Assembly: GCF_035083965.1 (NCBI RefSeq)
Contig: NC_089732.1
Span: forward strand, 5,223,383 to 5,287,382
Direction of reading: 5' to 3'
Length of the DNA: 64,000 nucleotides
Origin: Branchiostoma lanceolatum
Lineage: Eukaryota; Chordata; Leptocardii; Amphioxiformes; Branchiostomatidae
Position 1 is the stretch's first letter. Every line of letters starts with the position of its first letter. The translations under genes and the position numbers were made by a program. Below, one piece after another: positions 43,381 through 54,755 of the stretch. The notes beneath the pieces were generated by a model. That model worked only from the letters and a program-made list of their open reading frames with translations, was not told the DNA's origin and searched no databases.

Positions 43381-46300
43381 TCACCTCCGTTTAGTACCAC
43401 CAAACCCTAAAACACAGAAAAAACAAACAACCTTTAGAGGTGATACACAAGTCCTTCATTTTGAACTTCACTAGCATCAAAAGGCCTGATAATTCAAACT
43501 TTTTTCTCTTTGAACTTGCCACAAGGAAGCTGAATTAGGTACACATTTGTGCTTTTTTGAAAGGCACCAAGTCACTGTAAATTCAGTTATTTTGCTGCAA
43601 TCTAATCTTACAGAAGCGGTAAGGAGTTTTTCACAGGGTTTGAATTTTCCTGTTGAAACAATACTGCAGCACAAAAACACATATTTACACTGTCAGGATT
43701 TTGCAATGGAGATTTACATATAAACAAAACTAAACATCTTTGACATTTTGCAAAAATGATAAATCACTTTAGACTTCAAAATAAAATCAAAAAGAAATGC
43801 AAGACTAATATTATTTTGACTATCATTGTTAACTTCTAATAAGTGTTAAGATTATGCCAACTGCACCCATAATTCAAGAACTAGAAAAATGTAACAATTT
43901 TCAACCCACCGGATGCTGTCCTGGTGCCAGAGCTGCCCCCGCCAAACGCTGAACGACCGCCGCCGAACGAACTTCCGTTGAACCCACCGGTAGACCTGTA
44001 CCCGCCGGTAGACGGTCCGAACCAGCTGGACCAACCGGTGCGGCGCGGTCCCCATGCTGAGTGCCGTGGGTAGTTGTTGTAACCTCCGTAACCCCCATAT
44101 CCGCCATATCCGCGACTAACAAAACAAACACAAAAAAACATACTGAATTCTTTTTCAAATGTTACATACATAAGAAACGAATATGTAACCTCCGACTAAC
44201 ATTAATCCGCCGGATAACATAAATCCGCCACTTTGAAAAACAGCGTGTTTGAGAGATCTCTAGTGCAGCATGCACAGTTTAGATATACAGGAGTGCATTA
44301 TACTGTTGGACGTTACATGTAGGTTGGAGATCTGTTTGGACGTATCTTTTCAGGGTGGCAGAATTATGTACTCTGGTGGAATTATGTAGATGTTAAACAG
44401 ATGCTGAAACATTTCATTTCTTGTTATTAGGACCCATATTAGTACATCATAACTGTAAGATGTTTTGGTACAGGTCCAGACATAATGCCTGCACAATCTA
44501 CAACTCTAGTGGGTGCAATTTTTTCAGACTAAAGATACGTAAATTCCTTTTCAAAGATGACACTTTTGACAATCCAGCACTTAAGGAAAACGAGGACGAC
44601 GTTTTACAACTAAAAAAGACAGTTGGCTACATGCTTTTAAAGTTACAAAAAATTGTCCAAACTTGTTCTCCTTTCCACTTGACGATGATTGTCTGAGTGA
44701 CCGTTGAGTGACAAAAAATTGGATAACAATGAAAAAAAGACAATCAAATGTCAACTTACTTTCCACTTCCGAACAGGTATCCCAAGAGGCCTCCTGTAGC
44801 TGCCCCGCCCCAGAATCCCCCGAAGCCGCCCCCTGTACCCTGCTGGGTGTGGTGAGTTCGTGACTGGGACGTCCCAGTGTAGCCGCTGTCGTATGATGAG
44901 GAATGACTGCTGGAGCCTGCCATGAACAGAACATCACAGTCATACATGTACTGATGTAGTTCTAGAATTATGAAGTTATTGCTATCGCAAAATACAGCGT
45001 TTTCCTGTTACGTCATCACTGTGTCTGCTGCCATGTTGGTTTTCCTTTTCACACTTTAGTAAATCATAACTCAAGCATTTTCAGACATTTTAAGATCTTC
45101 TGACCCTCTCAAATAACTATTTGATATCAATGTATGAAAAAATCTTTCTACTATTTAATATCTACAGCTCAAAGAAACAAAAGAATTCCAGAAGGATGAT
45201 TTAAAACTGGCAAATAAAACATACAAATGTTGTGTACACTTGAGCTACCACCCACTGAAATGCAAATAGGGACACCAACATGGCTGCCTGCTTCATTTAT
45301 ATGGAAAGTGAGTGAAAATGTTCTTGTATACCAATTAAACAAGGCTTTCAATATCTTTAGGATAGGTACTTATGTCAGAGAGGGGCAGACTACTGTACAT
45401 GCAGAAATATTTGAGGCGTTTTTTATGTTTGCAGTTTTCGCGGTGAACTCCTTACCGGGTTTTCGCAGTAGAACTCTTTACCGCAAACTTAAAACCACTG
45501 AAAAGCCGTTCTATTGTGTGACTGTAGCCTTACTATTGTTTCAAACACAAACTCAAAACCGCCGCAAATACTCCATTTTCTCCCTACCACAAAATCAATA
45601 AAAAATTGCGCAAACAATTTACAGTACCTGGCATGTAGTCTTGTCTGAAGCCAGGAGGGGGTGGGGCACTGGCACCCCCCTGTCGGTGAGTGGAGCCTGT
45701 CCCGGCATCAGGGTAGGGGGTTCTGTGTGAACAAACAACAACAGATAAACAACAACAGAAATCAGAGATGAACACATCACTATGGAACAGAAAACTGTTC
45801 ACAATTTGATTATGCATCAGTACATGTATGTTAAGTTATACAATTAAGATCTATACCAAGTACAAATCAACAAAAAAGGTACATGCATACTGTAACTCTT
45901 ATTTCTTTCACTGTAACTTTATGTTCACTTTTTTCACCTCTGTACCATGAACTTATCATCACTGTGAAAAACTTGTTATTATTTATAATTCCTTCACAAA
46001 CCACTGTAAACCACTTGCCATTACCGTGAAGTTGAAGTTCAGTGAAAATGTCAATTTTCATTACAAAGTGAAATTTTGCTACCGTGAAGATATAGTGAAT
46101 TACAGTATGTTTTTTCGACTCCCTGCTCTGAATGAAATTGGGTAGAATCAGCAATTTGACATAAATGTGACAAGCTTTCCTGTCCCGTTGTAAGCTTCAG
46201 AGTGCTTAAGTACTTTGAATACCTAGCTACACTCACCCCTCGTGTGGCGAAGCTATACAGGTTTGATATATCGCGTATCCAACAAGCGCCACGATTCCCA

Positions 46301-49300
46301 GGAACACGAGGTCACCAAACCAGGAGGTCTTCTTGTAACCCTGGTAACCGTGCCCCGCCCCATAAGAGCTGTAGTGTGAGGTCTCCTCCCCGTAGTAGTC
46401 ATGACTGTACCCAGCACCTCTGCCAGAGTCCTGTTTCTCATAGCCTTCCTTGGTGAAGTCTAAAGTATACTCCAGCTGTGGACGTAGTTGGGAAACAAAG
46501 GTGCATAAGATAACAATTTTCTGAAAGTTTCATCCAGCTTTTAACAAACATACAGTAAACTTATACCATATTAACTTACACCATATAAACTTTGACCTAT
46601 AGCTTGAAAGTTCATCTGTGTTGGTAGATATCATTAAAACAAGTTTTAACTGTAATTTCCAACACAAAACAATTAGACTTAACCAAATTTTGGACTGAAT
46701 AACACCAGTCTTTGTCAAGGAGTGAGCAATCCACCGCTGAGATGACGTCACGTTATGCAGATAAGACACGTGACTTGGTGAGCAGTGGATCATAAGTTGC
46801 ATAAAGTCTGTGGCACCCCCCGTAACGTGACGTCATCTCAGCGGTAGATTGCTCATTCCTTGACAAAGACTGGTGTTGTACAGTCGAAAATCTGGGTAAG
46901 TCCAATTTTTGTGGACTTTGAGAACTTTGACCTATAAATCTTTTGAATTTGTTCCTGTTGAACTAGCCTTGACAGACTGAATACTCGATACACGATCAAG
47001 CCAACATCTGTAAGTTCTAAAGCAATGAGATTGCAGATATATACTTTGTCGATAACATAGCAAATTAAAAGCTGCTCAGGATCATTAACATAACATGGAT
47101 GCATATCTATTTGCAACTTAGAATAAAAACACTACACCATTTTCTAATTTCAGACCTAAATCTGTATCACAGTTACACTGCAATTTCCACCACAAGAATT
47201 TCGACTTACCCAAATTTTTGACTGGTAAGTCCAATTTCTTGTGTTGGGAATTGCAGTTCAACTTTAATACAGAATGACTTCTACAACACAGATGAAATTT
47301 CAAGTGAAGACTACACATATCTATTTGATGCAAAAGGTATACTGCCTTACCCCACAAGAGCCCCGGAGGATGTAGGGGTCATCAGGATAGTCGTAACCCT
47401 CGCAGGACACCTCCACATGTCCAAACCTGTAGGCATTGTCCATGTCTGTCTTACACTCCCACTGTCAACAACAACAAAATAAACACACTTAGGAAAAACA
47501 TTTCAACTACTAGGTCTGCAATTTTGGCAGTGCACTGAGGTTTTATTTTCGATGTGTCTGGTTGTTTGTTTGTTTGTTTGTTTGTTTGTATGTTTGTCTG
47601 GATGTTTGTGTTCTTGTGTGTTCTTGTTATTTGAACACACTGTCAGTAGAGGCAGTAGCAGGAAGTGATCGGGAATGTGGTTACTTTAATACAGTACTTT
47701 GAACATAAAGTTTTATGTTACCAGAAATATACTGTAGATGCAGAAATGTTCAAGGTGGTTTTATGTTTGCGCTTTCTGTGACTTAAAATCACCACGGACA
47801 TTGTTGTCCAATACTACATAGCAGTATGTGACGATAGCACTGCCGCGAAATTATAACCACAGCGAACACTCCATTTTCCCCTTAGCGCCAAATAAAAACC
47901 ACACGAACTTAAGAATGCATTTACAGTATTGGAACAAACACTTATTGCAAACTAAAAGCAATCATACTTAAAATACACTGAAGTCAGTTAAGGTCATGAT
48001 CGTATCAGTTTACTATAGAGGAAAGCCTCTGTAAGCTTTAAACATTGTTGCATTATTTGAAAGTTTATTGCAAATTCCTGCCCGTAGGCTAATTGCAAGT
48101 ACATGTACATGTAGCACGGAGTGGACGGATGATGAACAATATAACATATGACTACTCTAGTCTTATCTGCTGACACTAAGTTCTAACTTATTGAGTTCGG
48201 CTTCTTTTTCCGAGACAGTGGAAGACGAATGATCCCTCTTTTTCTGTAATATGTGGGTTTTGTGATGTTAAGAGGAGAGTAGTTTTCGTTTCGTCTGAAA
48301 ACGTGGAGAAGTGACAAGGGTATCCCCATACCTGTATGTCGTATCCGTCTGACCCCTGGTTGATACACTGGACCACCTGTGGCACAAAGCTGCTACATCC
48401 TGCTGAACCTCCAACACATTTCAGCTGAAAACAAAAATATTCATTAGCATAATGATATACACATTCAAAAGGTGGCAACTCAATGCACATGTATGCATAT
48501 TAACAAGATACACTAATAAAGAGTTTCTTAGGCAACAGCAGTTGGATTTCCTGGTTCTCAGATTCCCTGCTTCATTTTTTGTCTGATTCGACAAAAAAGT
48601 AAAATGCTCAGATTTTGCCAGCTTTTTTTGTCTTTTTAACCTACTACCTGCTGCCTTACTCTGTAACCAATAGGGAATTGTGTGTTAAACGGCTACCTCA
48701 GTGTGCTAAAGGTCAAGTTCATTTTGTCCCTCTGCTTCAACAGAAATCCAAGAACTCCGAAATTGAATTGGTTCTGCGTAAGGCTGGTGATGAAGGTACC
48801 GGCAAACGTGTTACCGCTTTATGATGACGTGTCCTTGTTGACAGTTCGCTTTGAACGTTAAACATCAAACACCACAAATACTAGTAGTTCATGTTTTGGA
48901 GACAAACTTGTTCCATCTGTACATTACGACATTCAAATTTTATGACAACAAAAGGATATAACTATAAGCAAGCAGCAAGTGAATTTCAAGTGTATCATCT
49001 GTTACTAGTGTTGGGGTAGAGATCACAATCTGGTAGAATCTGTAATTCTACCAGTAGAGGTCATGATCAGTCTCTGTTGACAGAGACCGCAACCAGGATC
49101 TCTGCCAGGTACAATCAACAATTCTTCCAGTACAGTACATTTCTACCTGATACCAATCAGTCTCAGAGACTCCAATCGGGAGCTCAGTCGGTAGAATCTT
49201 TAATTCTGCCAGATCACAATCCCTATCCAGACATCTATTAACCTTCTCCCTGCTGCCTAACTCTGTACTAGTAACCAAAAAGGAATGGGGTGCCGCGGCT

Positions 49301-50615
49301 ACTTCAGTGCACTAAGAGCTCACAACTGTGTTTAGCACTTGTTTCGGGTTAAGAAAAGAAGTATGAAACCTTACCTGTGGTACTGGTCCTGCTCTTCTAG
49401 AGTTTGTCATCCGTCCATTGTACAGAGTCAGCACCTTCACATCTTCTAACAACACACGCTCCCCACCTACACAGAGGAACATCAACTAGCTCATTAGTTT
49501 TACATAATACAATTATGTTAATTACATCACACAAGAAGACGCAATTCAAAAACGCAGACCTATTTGTGGTAAACGTGCATGTAATGATAATGAAAAGTCC
49601 TAAAAAAGTGTTAATTCATGTACTTTCGCAGTGGTTTTATTTTGCGGTAGTAGGGAAAATGGGGTTTCCGAGGTGTTTTAAATTCATGGTTGAAATTTGA
49701 AACAATCCTGTAATACAGTAGTCAAACATGGAAATGCACATTCGCAGTGTCGATACTTTGCGGCGGACAGGTCATCGTGAAAATAAAACCGCAAAAGTTT
49801 CAAGAGTTACAAGTTATATTTTCTAATGAATCCTATTTTGAAAAGTCTGATTCACTAAATGCATAAGCATATCATATATGAAACAGTAAAATGTTAAGAC
49901 ATGCATATGTCATTATGTGTTTTTTTTTAATGTAGCAATGTTTTTGCAAGTCATGAAAGATGATCTTATGATTGAAGATACAATTAAGTCACCAAATAAG
50001 ATGGGAACAATTTTCAAAAGGGACAGTGTATACAAAAGTCCCGGTAAGAAAAATAATATGTCCTTGTATTGGGGACAGATATATTAGCAATACATGACAG
50101 GTCAACGCCCTTATGTAAAGTGATTCACCATTGGTATTTTAGTACACGTATACCTTAGCCAATATCATAAACAGTCATCCCCTTTGGCCATAAAAATATA
50201 GGATTTCAAAACACGACACAGTGCTATAAACTTATGGTGGATCCGGCTTGAATTCCCGACAGTTCGATTTTCTTGGCAACGTTTTGTTTAGAACTTTACT
50301 CGTATCTAATAAAATAAAGGCCATATCGAAACGGATTTTTTTATAATTTCCAACAGGTACCCATATCTATACGAACCACGAAAGCAAGGTAAAATTGATG
50401 TAGACAAAGACTAAATACACTAAACGAAGACATTTCGGCATTTCCTTTTATAAAGAAAGTTATATATTTTCTTCATATGTGTGCGTATCGGTAACCGTGC
50501 GTATCTTTATATAATATACTTTACCGTAGGACGATGCCAGAGACGGTCTCGAAACAAGACTGACAATCACCACCGCGACTAGCGGTATCGACGTCTCCTC
50601 GCCGCCTAGCTTCAT
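43381..50615 (-). CDS. SARAF: Store-operated calcium entry-associated regulatory factor (9 exons, 369 aa)
   Basis: ER membrane protein that dampens store-operated calcium entry through STIM/Orai. Exons, minus strand: 50615-50525, 49466-49375, 48424-48332, 47461-47351, 46475-46237, 45722-45628, 44916-44760, 44115-43910, 43406-43381; phases agree (370 codons with stop). Residues 1-30 hold a signal peptide (PLVAVVIVSLVSRPSLAS). The luminal part keeps LLEDVKVLTLY, QLKCVGGSAGC, QGSDGYDIQWECKTD, VSCEGYD and YILRGSCG, all strongly matching vertebrate SARAF. One membrane helix (FGDLVFLGIVALVGYAIY, about 182-199) leads to a Pro/Gly-rich cytosolic tail with APPPPGFRQDY, GGLLGYLFGSG and the C-terminal RTASGFGGTKRR, equivalent to the vertebrate ASGYGGTRRR end. 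The length is slightly above the 339 residues of human SARAF, owing to Gly/Tyr/Ser-rich insertions in exons 5 and 8. Head to head with NDUFA11. Confidence 0.97.
45391..45626. mobile_element. MITE of the tactgtaaatgcag family, abutting SARAF exon 6
   Basis: Starts tactgtacatgcagaaatat and ends (inverted) ttgcgcaaacaatttacagta; the interior has the family's gcggtgaactcc and cactccattttctcccta-type blocks. The right terminus forms intron position +2 onward of the SARAF exon 6 donor (exon end 45628, donor GT at 45627-45626). Confidence 0.75.
45888..46107. mobile_element. MITE of the tactgtaa family in SARAF intron 5
   Basis: The inverted ends tactgtaactc and gaattacagta enclose repeated cactgtaac/tttatgttcac blocks. 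The left half matches the left half of the element at 53067-53244. Confidence 0.7.
46603..47315. mobile_element. Composite long-TIR element in SARAF intron 4
   Basis: The outer inverted arms are ttcatctgtgttggtagata (46611 on) against the complement of acaacacagatgaaatttca (right end), continuing through cccaacacaagaaattggac-type sequence. Inside, 46671-46906 is a second palindrome with arms over 80 bp (cagtctttgtcaaggagtga, then gcaatccaccgctgagatga and cgtcacgtta). The layout suggests a nested insertion or a recombined family member. Confidence 0.65.
47730..47928. mobile_element. MITE of the tactgtaaatgcag family in SARAF intron 3
   Basis: tactgtagatgcagaaatgt ... gaatgcatttacagta are inverted ends; internal blocks acttaaaatcaccacggaca and acactccattttccccttag match the element at 56042-56231. 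Confidence 0.8.
48636..49300. repeat. Dispersed repeat ttaaccttctccctgctgcc, two copies (third at 10307)
   Basis: ttaacctactacctgctgcc (48636) and ttaaccttctccctgctgcc (49239) are each followed by taactctgta...aatgg and cggctacttcagtg-type sequence; a third copy lies in the RNF220 intron at about 10307-10375. It is a short interspersed repeat of unknown class. Confidence 0.65.
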
Positions 50616-51286
50616 CTTACAGCGACTCTGTAACGTCTTAAGAACTTCCTCTACTCGAGTACGAACAGTCTTTAAGGAAGAACACTCGAAATACTCTTCA
50701 AAACCTTCTTTTCCGGACGACAAAAATACTAGTATGACGAGTAGTGACTACGTGAACCTCTGATGACCCCTGGACTGTTTACACATCAGGTGACCTCAGC
50801 ACGTCCACCATGTACAGAAAGTAGTTCTCAAACGATGTATATCTTTATAGGAAAAGTTTTTAACAGATGTTTGTAGCTTTTATTGCACCCTAATTAGCAA
50901 TAAAGCGTAAAATACCAATTTTACGTATTTTAGAGCCAAACAATTAATGTTTTGACAAATTTAAAGTAGATCACCGCGAATGAATATATTTTACGATGTC
51001 TGTAAAATACCCGGAAGTTGTTAAATGACAACTCAGCTTAAGATGCATTCTGGGAAAAGCATTCAAGCGTTAAAAAGTCCGAATAAAATCACATTTTGGG
51101 AAAAATTTCCTAAGAAAGATAGTTTATGTTTCAAAAAGATATATTTCATATATAAACGACTGTTCATTATTCAGAATCTACAGTTGATTCAATTTGGGTC
51201 AAAGGTTACGATTTGTCCTTCGGCCGCCATGATGTCCTGATGTTGGAAAAGTTATTTTTCTTGACCGAGAGAAGACGTAAAACAAG
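50616..51286. promoter_or_regulatory. Bidirectional promoter SARAF/NDUFA11
   Basis: The start codons are 671 bp apart on opposite strands. On the NDUFA11 side there is an ETS/GABPA-type ccggaagt at 51011-51018, a ZNF143-type gcattctgggaa at 51045-51056 and a YY1-type gccgccat at 51223-51230. These are common motifs of promoters of nuclear-encoded mitochondrial genes. Motifs are seen by eye; occupancy is inferred. Confidence 0.65.
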
Positions 51287-53524
51287 ATGACTTGGGGTAT
51301 TGCTTGGAGGACCCCAATGCTCAATCCCTTCTCAGGGAACCTTCGTAAGTTTTACGGGGACTACTGGGAAAAGAAAGATGGAGAAGACGTCTTTGGAAAG
51401 ACGTTGGTTGTCACCAAGATATCCACTTCAGTTGGTGAGTTACTTTCTGTGTTCTTTGGTCGGCAAATACCTGGAATTCGTTATTTTAACCCAAAAAATG
51501 CCCATTGTCAGTTTCAAAACGTTCCTTGGGTCGTTAAGCTGATTATATTATACACGTCTAGTGTCAAGTAGAATCTCTGTGAAGTAGCTCACGGTGTATG
51601 TGGAACTGGCAAATAAAAGGTGTACTAACCGTGTAGTGTATAGCCGTGGCGACTAACGAAGGGAGTTTTTGCTTGATATTACATATACTTTCCCTTCTTA
51701 TATGTAATATCAAGCAAAAACTCCCTTCGTTAGTCGCCACGGCTATGTAGTGTAGTGTAGTGCAGATCGTCTAGATCATAGCAGATGTACACAAAAATAA
51801 ATTATGATAGATCAAGGAGTAATTGAATAGATCAAGAAACATGCAACTATTTGACGGATATAATAATAATAATATCAGGTGTATTTGCAGCCAGTGCCAC
51901 AGGCAGGTACCCAATGTGTAGGGTAATGAGGCTGTTTAACGTGTTCGAGGCACCTCCTCGAGCACGGGACCCCCGTTTTACGTCCCTCCCGGAAGACGAT
52001 TTCGTGGAAAGCTTCGTGAGGCTACAGCAATCCGGACGTCCTTGGTTGGTCCCCCATCCAAGCACTGTCCGGACCGCGCGTTGCTTAACTTCCGAGATCG
52101 AGGGATCGGGTGTATCCAACGCGCCACGCGGCCGTAGAATTAGAATTCTATGCATGCAGCCACTCTCTCATTTTATACTGGTAAAACAGATACAAATGCA
52201 GATTAGGCAAACTGCTAATTGCCATTGTTATCATTGGCTGATAAATTATTGTGTTGGATAGTCACAGTCTATTTTATATATTTCAGGTCTTGCTGGACTT
52301 TCCTACTGGCTGGTGATGCAGTCCTATAGAAACAGACTGACAGGGCCAGTGGAGATATTCATGAGAACTGCAAGCACCACTGCTACGTTTGGTAAGTACC
52401 AATGAAATTATGTGTGGTTTATTTATTTATTTTAATTCTATTAGAATTGCAACAGTGCGTTAATTACATCATGTTCGACACAGGCAGCTGTGTCCCACAC
52501 ACATAATATACACGTTTTTACACCTGGGTGGAGTGAGGAAAGTTGTGTATAGTGCCTTTTTCCCAAGGGTACAAAATCAGTGGCGTCAGGGGATTCGAAC
52601 CTGGGACGAGTGGATTCTGGGCCGAACTCCCTGCCGTTATGCCACACGACGATATGATTCTGAATATAGACCAATTATGATTTGAGTTTGTTTAAAGGAA
52701 TTCAATAATTCATGTTATAAACTTGTGCAAATATACAGTTTAAAAAAACTAAATTCCTTCCCACAACTTTTGTGGACTAGTCTAGATAATAGATTGTACA
52801 GCTTTGACAGCACATGTACATAGGTTTCGAATGCATATTATTACTAGTATACAGCTTTAAAATAGTAACGTTACATGAATTGCAAATATGAATCAAAGAT
52901 GACAGTTTTTGTTTCTCTTGCCAGCTGGCCTTGGTGCGATCTTCGGCCTGACCACCCAGCTGCTGGCACAGAAGCGAGGGGACGATGAGTTTAACTACCT
53001 GATGGGCGGCTGTGCTGCAGGAACCTTCATTGGAGTCAGGAGTAAGTTCTCATTCTGGGGCAGAATTACTGTAATTCTTGTTTTTTTCACTGTAACTATA
53101 ACTTTATGTTCACGGTCATCTCTGTAAAGTGAACTTATCATCACTGAAAAAACCTGGGCAAAAAGATTCACGGTGGTTTTAACTTCGCGCTGATGAGTTC
53201 ACCACGAACATAAGACCACTGCGAACATTTCTGCATTTACAGTATACCAGCTATGACAACTCCTTCTCTTCTTCCACAGTGCATAGTTACTCACTCGCTG
53301 CCCAGAGCTGCATCTACCTGGGGGTCAGCGGCTTCCTGTACAAAGTGTCCAAGATCGAGAACTGGAGACCGCAGTTGAACGCCATGAACGGGCCACCGAT
53401 GGGCTGTCCCGAGAACTGGCCATCTGAGAAACCCTACGACCAAGAGTTCTACGACACATACTACGATGACTTGTGGTTTGATAAGAGTAAATATGTGTTC
53501 CCAGAAGACAAGGAAAAGGCCTAG
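51287..53524 (+). CDS. NDUFA11: NADH dehydrogenase 1 alpha subcomplex subunit 11 (4 exons, 204 aa)
   Basis: Accessory membrane subunit of respiratory complex I (B14.7), of the Tim17 fold family, in the inner mitochondrial membrane. Exons: 51287-51434, 52287-52391, 52925-53041, 53280-53524; phases 1-1-1 and 205 codons including the stop. Residues matching the vertebrate protein include YWEKKDGEDVFGKT, TSVGLAGLSYWL, GAIFGLTTQLLA, FNYLMGGCAAGTFIG and SLAAQSCIYLGVSGFLYK. Glycine-rich hydrophobic helices occur at about 49-66, 86-100, 108-123 and 127-142. It is longer than the 141-residue human main isoform, with an N-terminal addition (MTWGIAWRTPMLNPFSG) and an acidic, Tyr-rich C-terminal tail (QEFYDTYYDDLWFDKSKY). 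AATAAA follows at 53810-53815. Divergent from SARAF. Confidence 0.95.
51641..51745. mobile_element. Perfect inverted repeat (young MITE) in NDUFA11 intron 1
   Basis: Two 47 bp arms without a mismatch that I can see: tagccgtggcgactaacgaa ... ttgatattacatata and its exact complement, separated by about 11 bp (ctttcccttct). The flanks carry gtagtgta/tgtagtgtag, possibly a target duplication. Confidence 0.85.
51858..52137 (-). mobile_element. 5S rRNA-derived SINE (SINE3-like)
   Basis: Read on the minus strand, 52137-52018 is about 120 nt long and follows 5S rRNA: start CTACGGCC, then GATCTCGGAAGTTAAGCAAC and TGCTTGGATGGGGGACC, ending TGCTGTAGCC. The internal promoter blocks (box A AAGTTAAGCA, box C GGATGGGGGACC) are largely kept. 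It continues into a non-5S body (gggaggga cgtaaaacgggggtcccgtg, cacgttaaacagcctc) and a (TAT)n tail at about 51858-51880. Body and core resemble the SINE at 20040-20290. Confidence 0.85.
52450..52650 (-). mobile_element. tRNA-derived SINE
   Basis: On the minus strand TGGCATAACGG (box A, near 52644) and GGTTCGAATCC (box B, 52601-52591) sit at tRNA spacing in a head of about 75 nt, followed by a non-tRNA body. The head does not fold as a full tRNA, so it is not called a tRNA gene. Confidence 0.75.
53067..53244. mobile_element. MITE of the tactgtaa family filling most of NDUFA11 intron 3
   Basis: The inverted ends tactgtaattc and gaacatttctgcatttacagta-type sequence lie 25 bp from the donor and 35 bp from the acceptor, so this element accounts for 178 of the 238 intron bases. 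Confidence 0.75.
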
Positions 53525-54755
53525 AATGAAATGTAATATAGCAAAAGGTCAATTAGATTCAATCTGTCTTGTGAAAAATATACTTTAGTCCAATATTTGT
53601 GTTTGATCTTAAGATTGACTGACATGTGCTTTGTGATTTGTTCCACACTGTTGACTGAGAAACAAGTTCATCACATATTTACATAGGACTGTACTTTGAA
53701 TTGTTTTCTGGGATATTTTACCTGTTTAAAGTCAATCAGAAGTGTATGTGTTTTATGGACATAGATCTCTAACAACAAACTCTGTAACGGTACACATTTT
53801 CAAACCCCCAATAAAATGACTGCTATCCGGTGTTGAAGTTGTACTACTGGTGTTGTTTCATGCAGATAAATACATGCATGATATGTGACGGTGTGCTTGG
53901 CAAACTGCAATACTGTAGCAACAAAAGTACATGGCAACAATGCTTTGAAAATAAACAATGTAATGTCGGCTTCTTTAGAGTATGGTAGGAAACTTAAACT
54001 TTTTTATAATAATGGTTTTTGTTCCAACAACATCAGGAACTGGACATAACAAATTTCTAGCCTTCATCAAAATTGACCCGACATTGGTCTGCTGACCTTA
54101 TGGACAGTTCAAGTAGGTCAAAGGTCTCAGAAATATGGGTTTTCTGCTGAAGAACAGTTGATGAAGCTATGTGTCTGTAAGGTCAAAGGTCAGTCTTCCT
54201 TGAAGGTTGAAAGCAGTACTTTTCAAGCAGAGGTTTGAGGGAGTATTGTTACTTTCTGAAAGTGCACAATTAGAAAATGCTGATGATCTCCCACTTCAAC
54301 CTCTGTTGGAGACAGCCAAAAATTAGACGGATCATGATCATAATGTTTTAAACATATACACTTAAATATAATAACATAAATTCCCCACTGGAATGTCAAT
54401 CTACACAACAACAAAAATAACCATCCTTTGACTGAAACAAAGTAGAAATCTAGCTAGGTCTACTACTAATATAATCTATTACAACTTGTAGTATAACCAA
54501 ACTACAACTAGTAAATCTTTACTACCAACATGAGAATTTTTAAATAAAAACAAAACAGGAAGAATAAACATTCAAAATCTTGGCAAAAACAAGCAATGCA
54601 AAATGTAAAAGTGCTTGTCACATTACATATTTCTTGCAAACATTGTGAATAGCATATTTGAGACCAGAAAATAGTGAAAACTGTTTAACTGTGAATTAAG
54701 TTGTCTATTGTCCATCAACTTTGGTAAGCAGGACATGTTCTGGTTTTCCATTCAG
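53525..54755. other. Region between convergent 3' ends of NDUFA11 and the Tudor-Schlafen gene
   Basis: No gene seen. It contains the NDUFA11 3' UTR (AATAAA at 53810-53815) and probably the opposite 3' UTR at the right. Confidence 0.6.

Noticed and set aside
52018-52137. Functional 5S rRNA gene
   Set aside because: Multiple changes from 5S and direct fusion to a repetitive body with a (TAT)n tail; it is a 5S-derived SINE.
52575-52650. tRNA gene on the minus strand
   Set aside because: A and B boxes are good but the stems do not pair as a complete tRNA, and it continues into a SINE body.
53067-53244. Introner-type intron gain in NDUFA11 intron 3
   Set aside because: The element does not reach the splice sites (25 and 35 bp away), so insertion into an existing intron is simpler.
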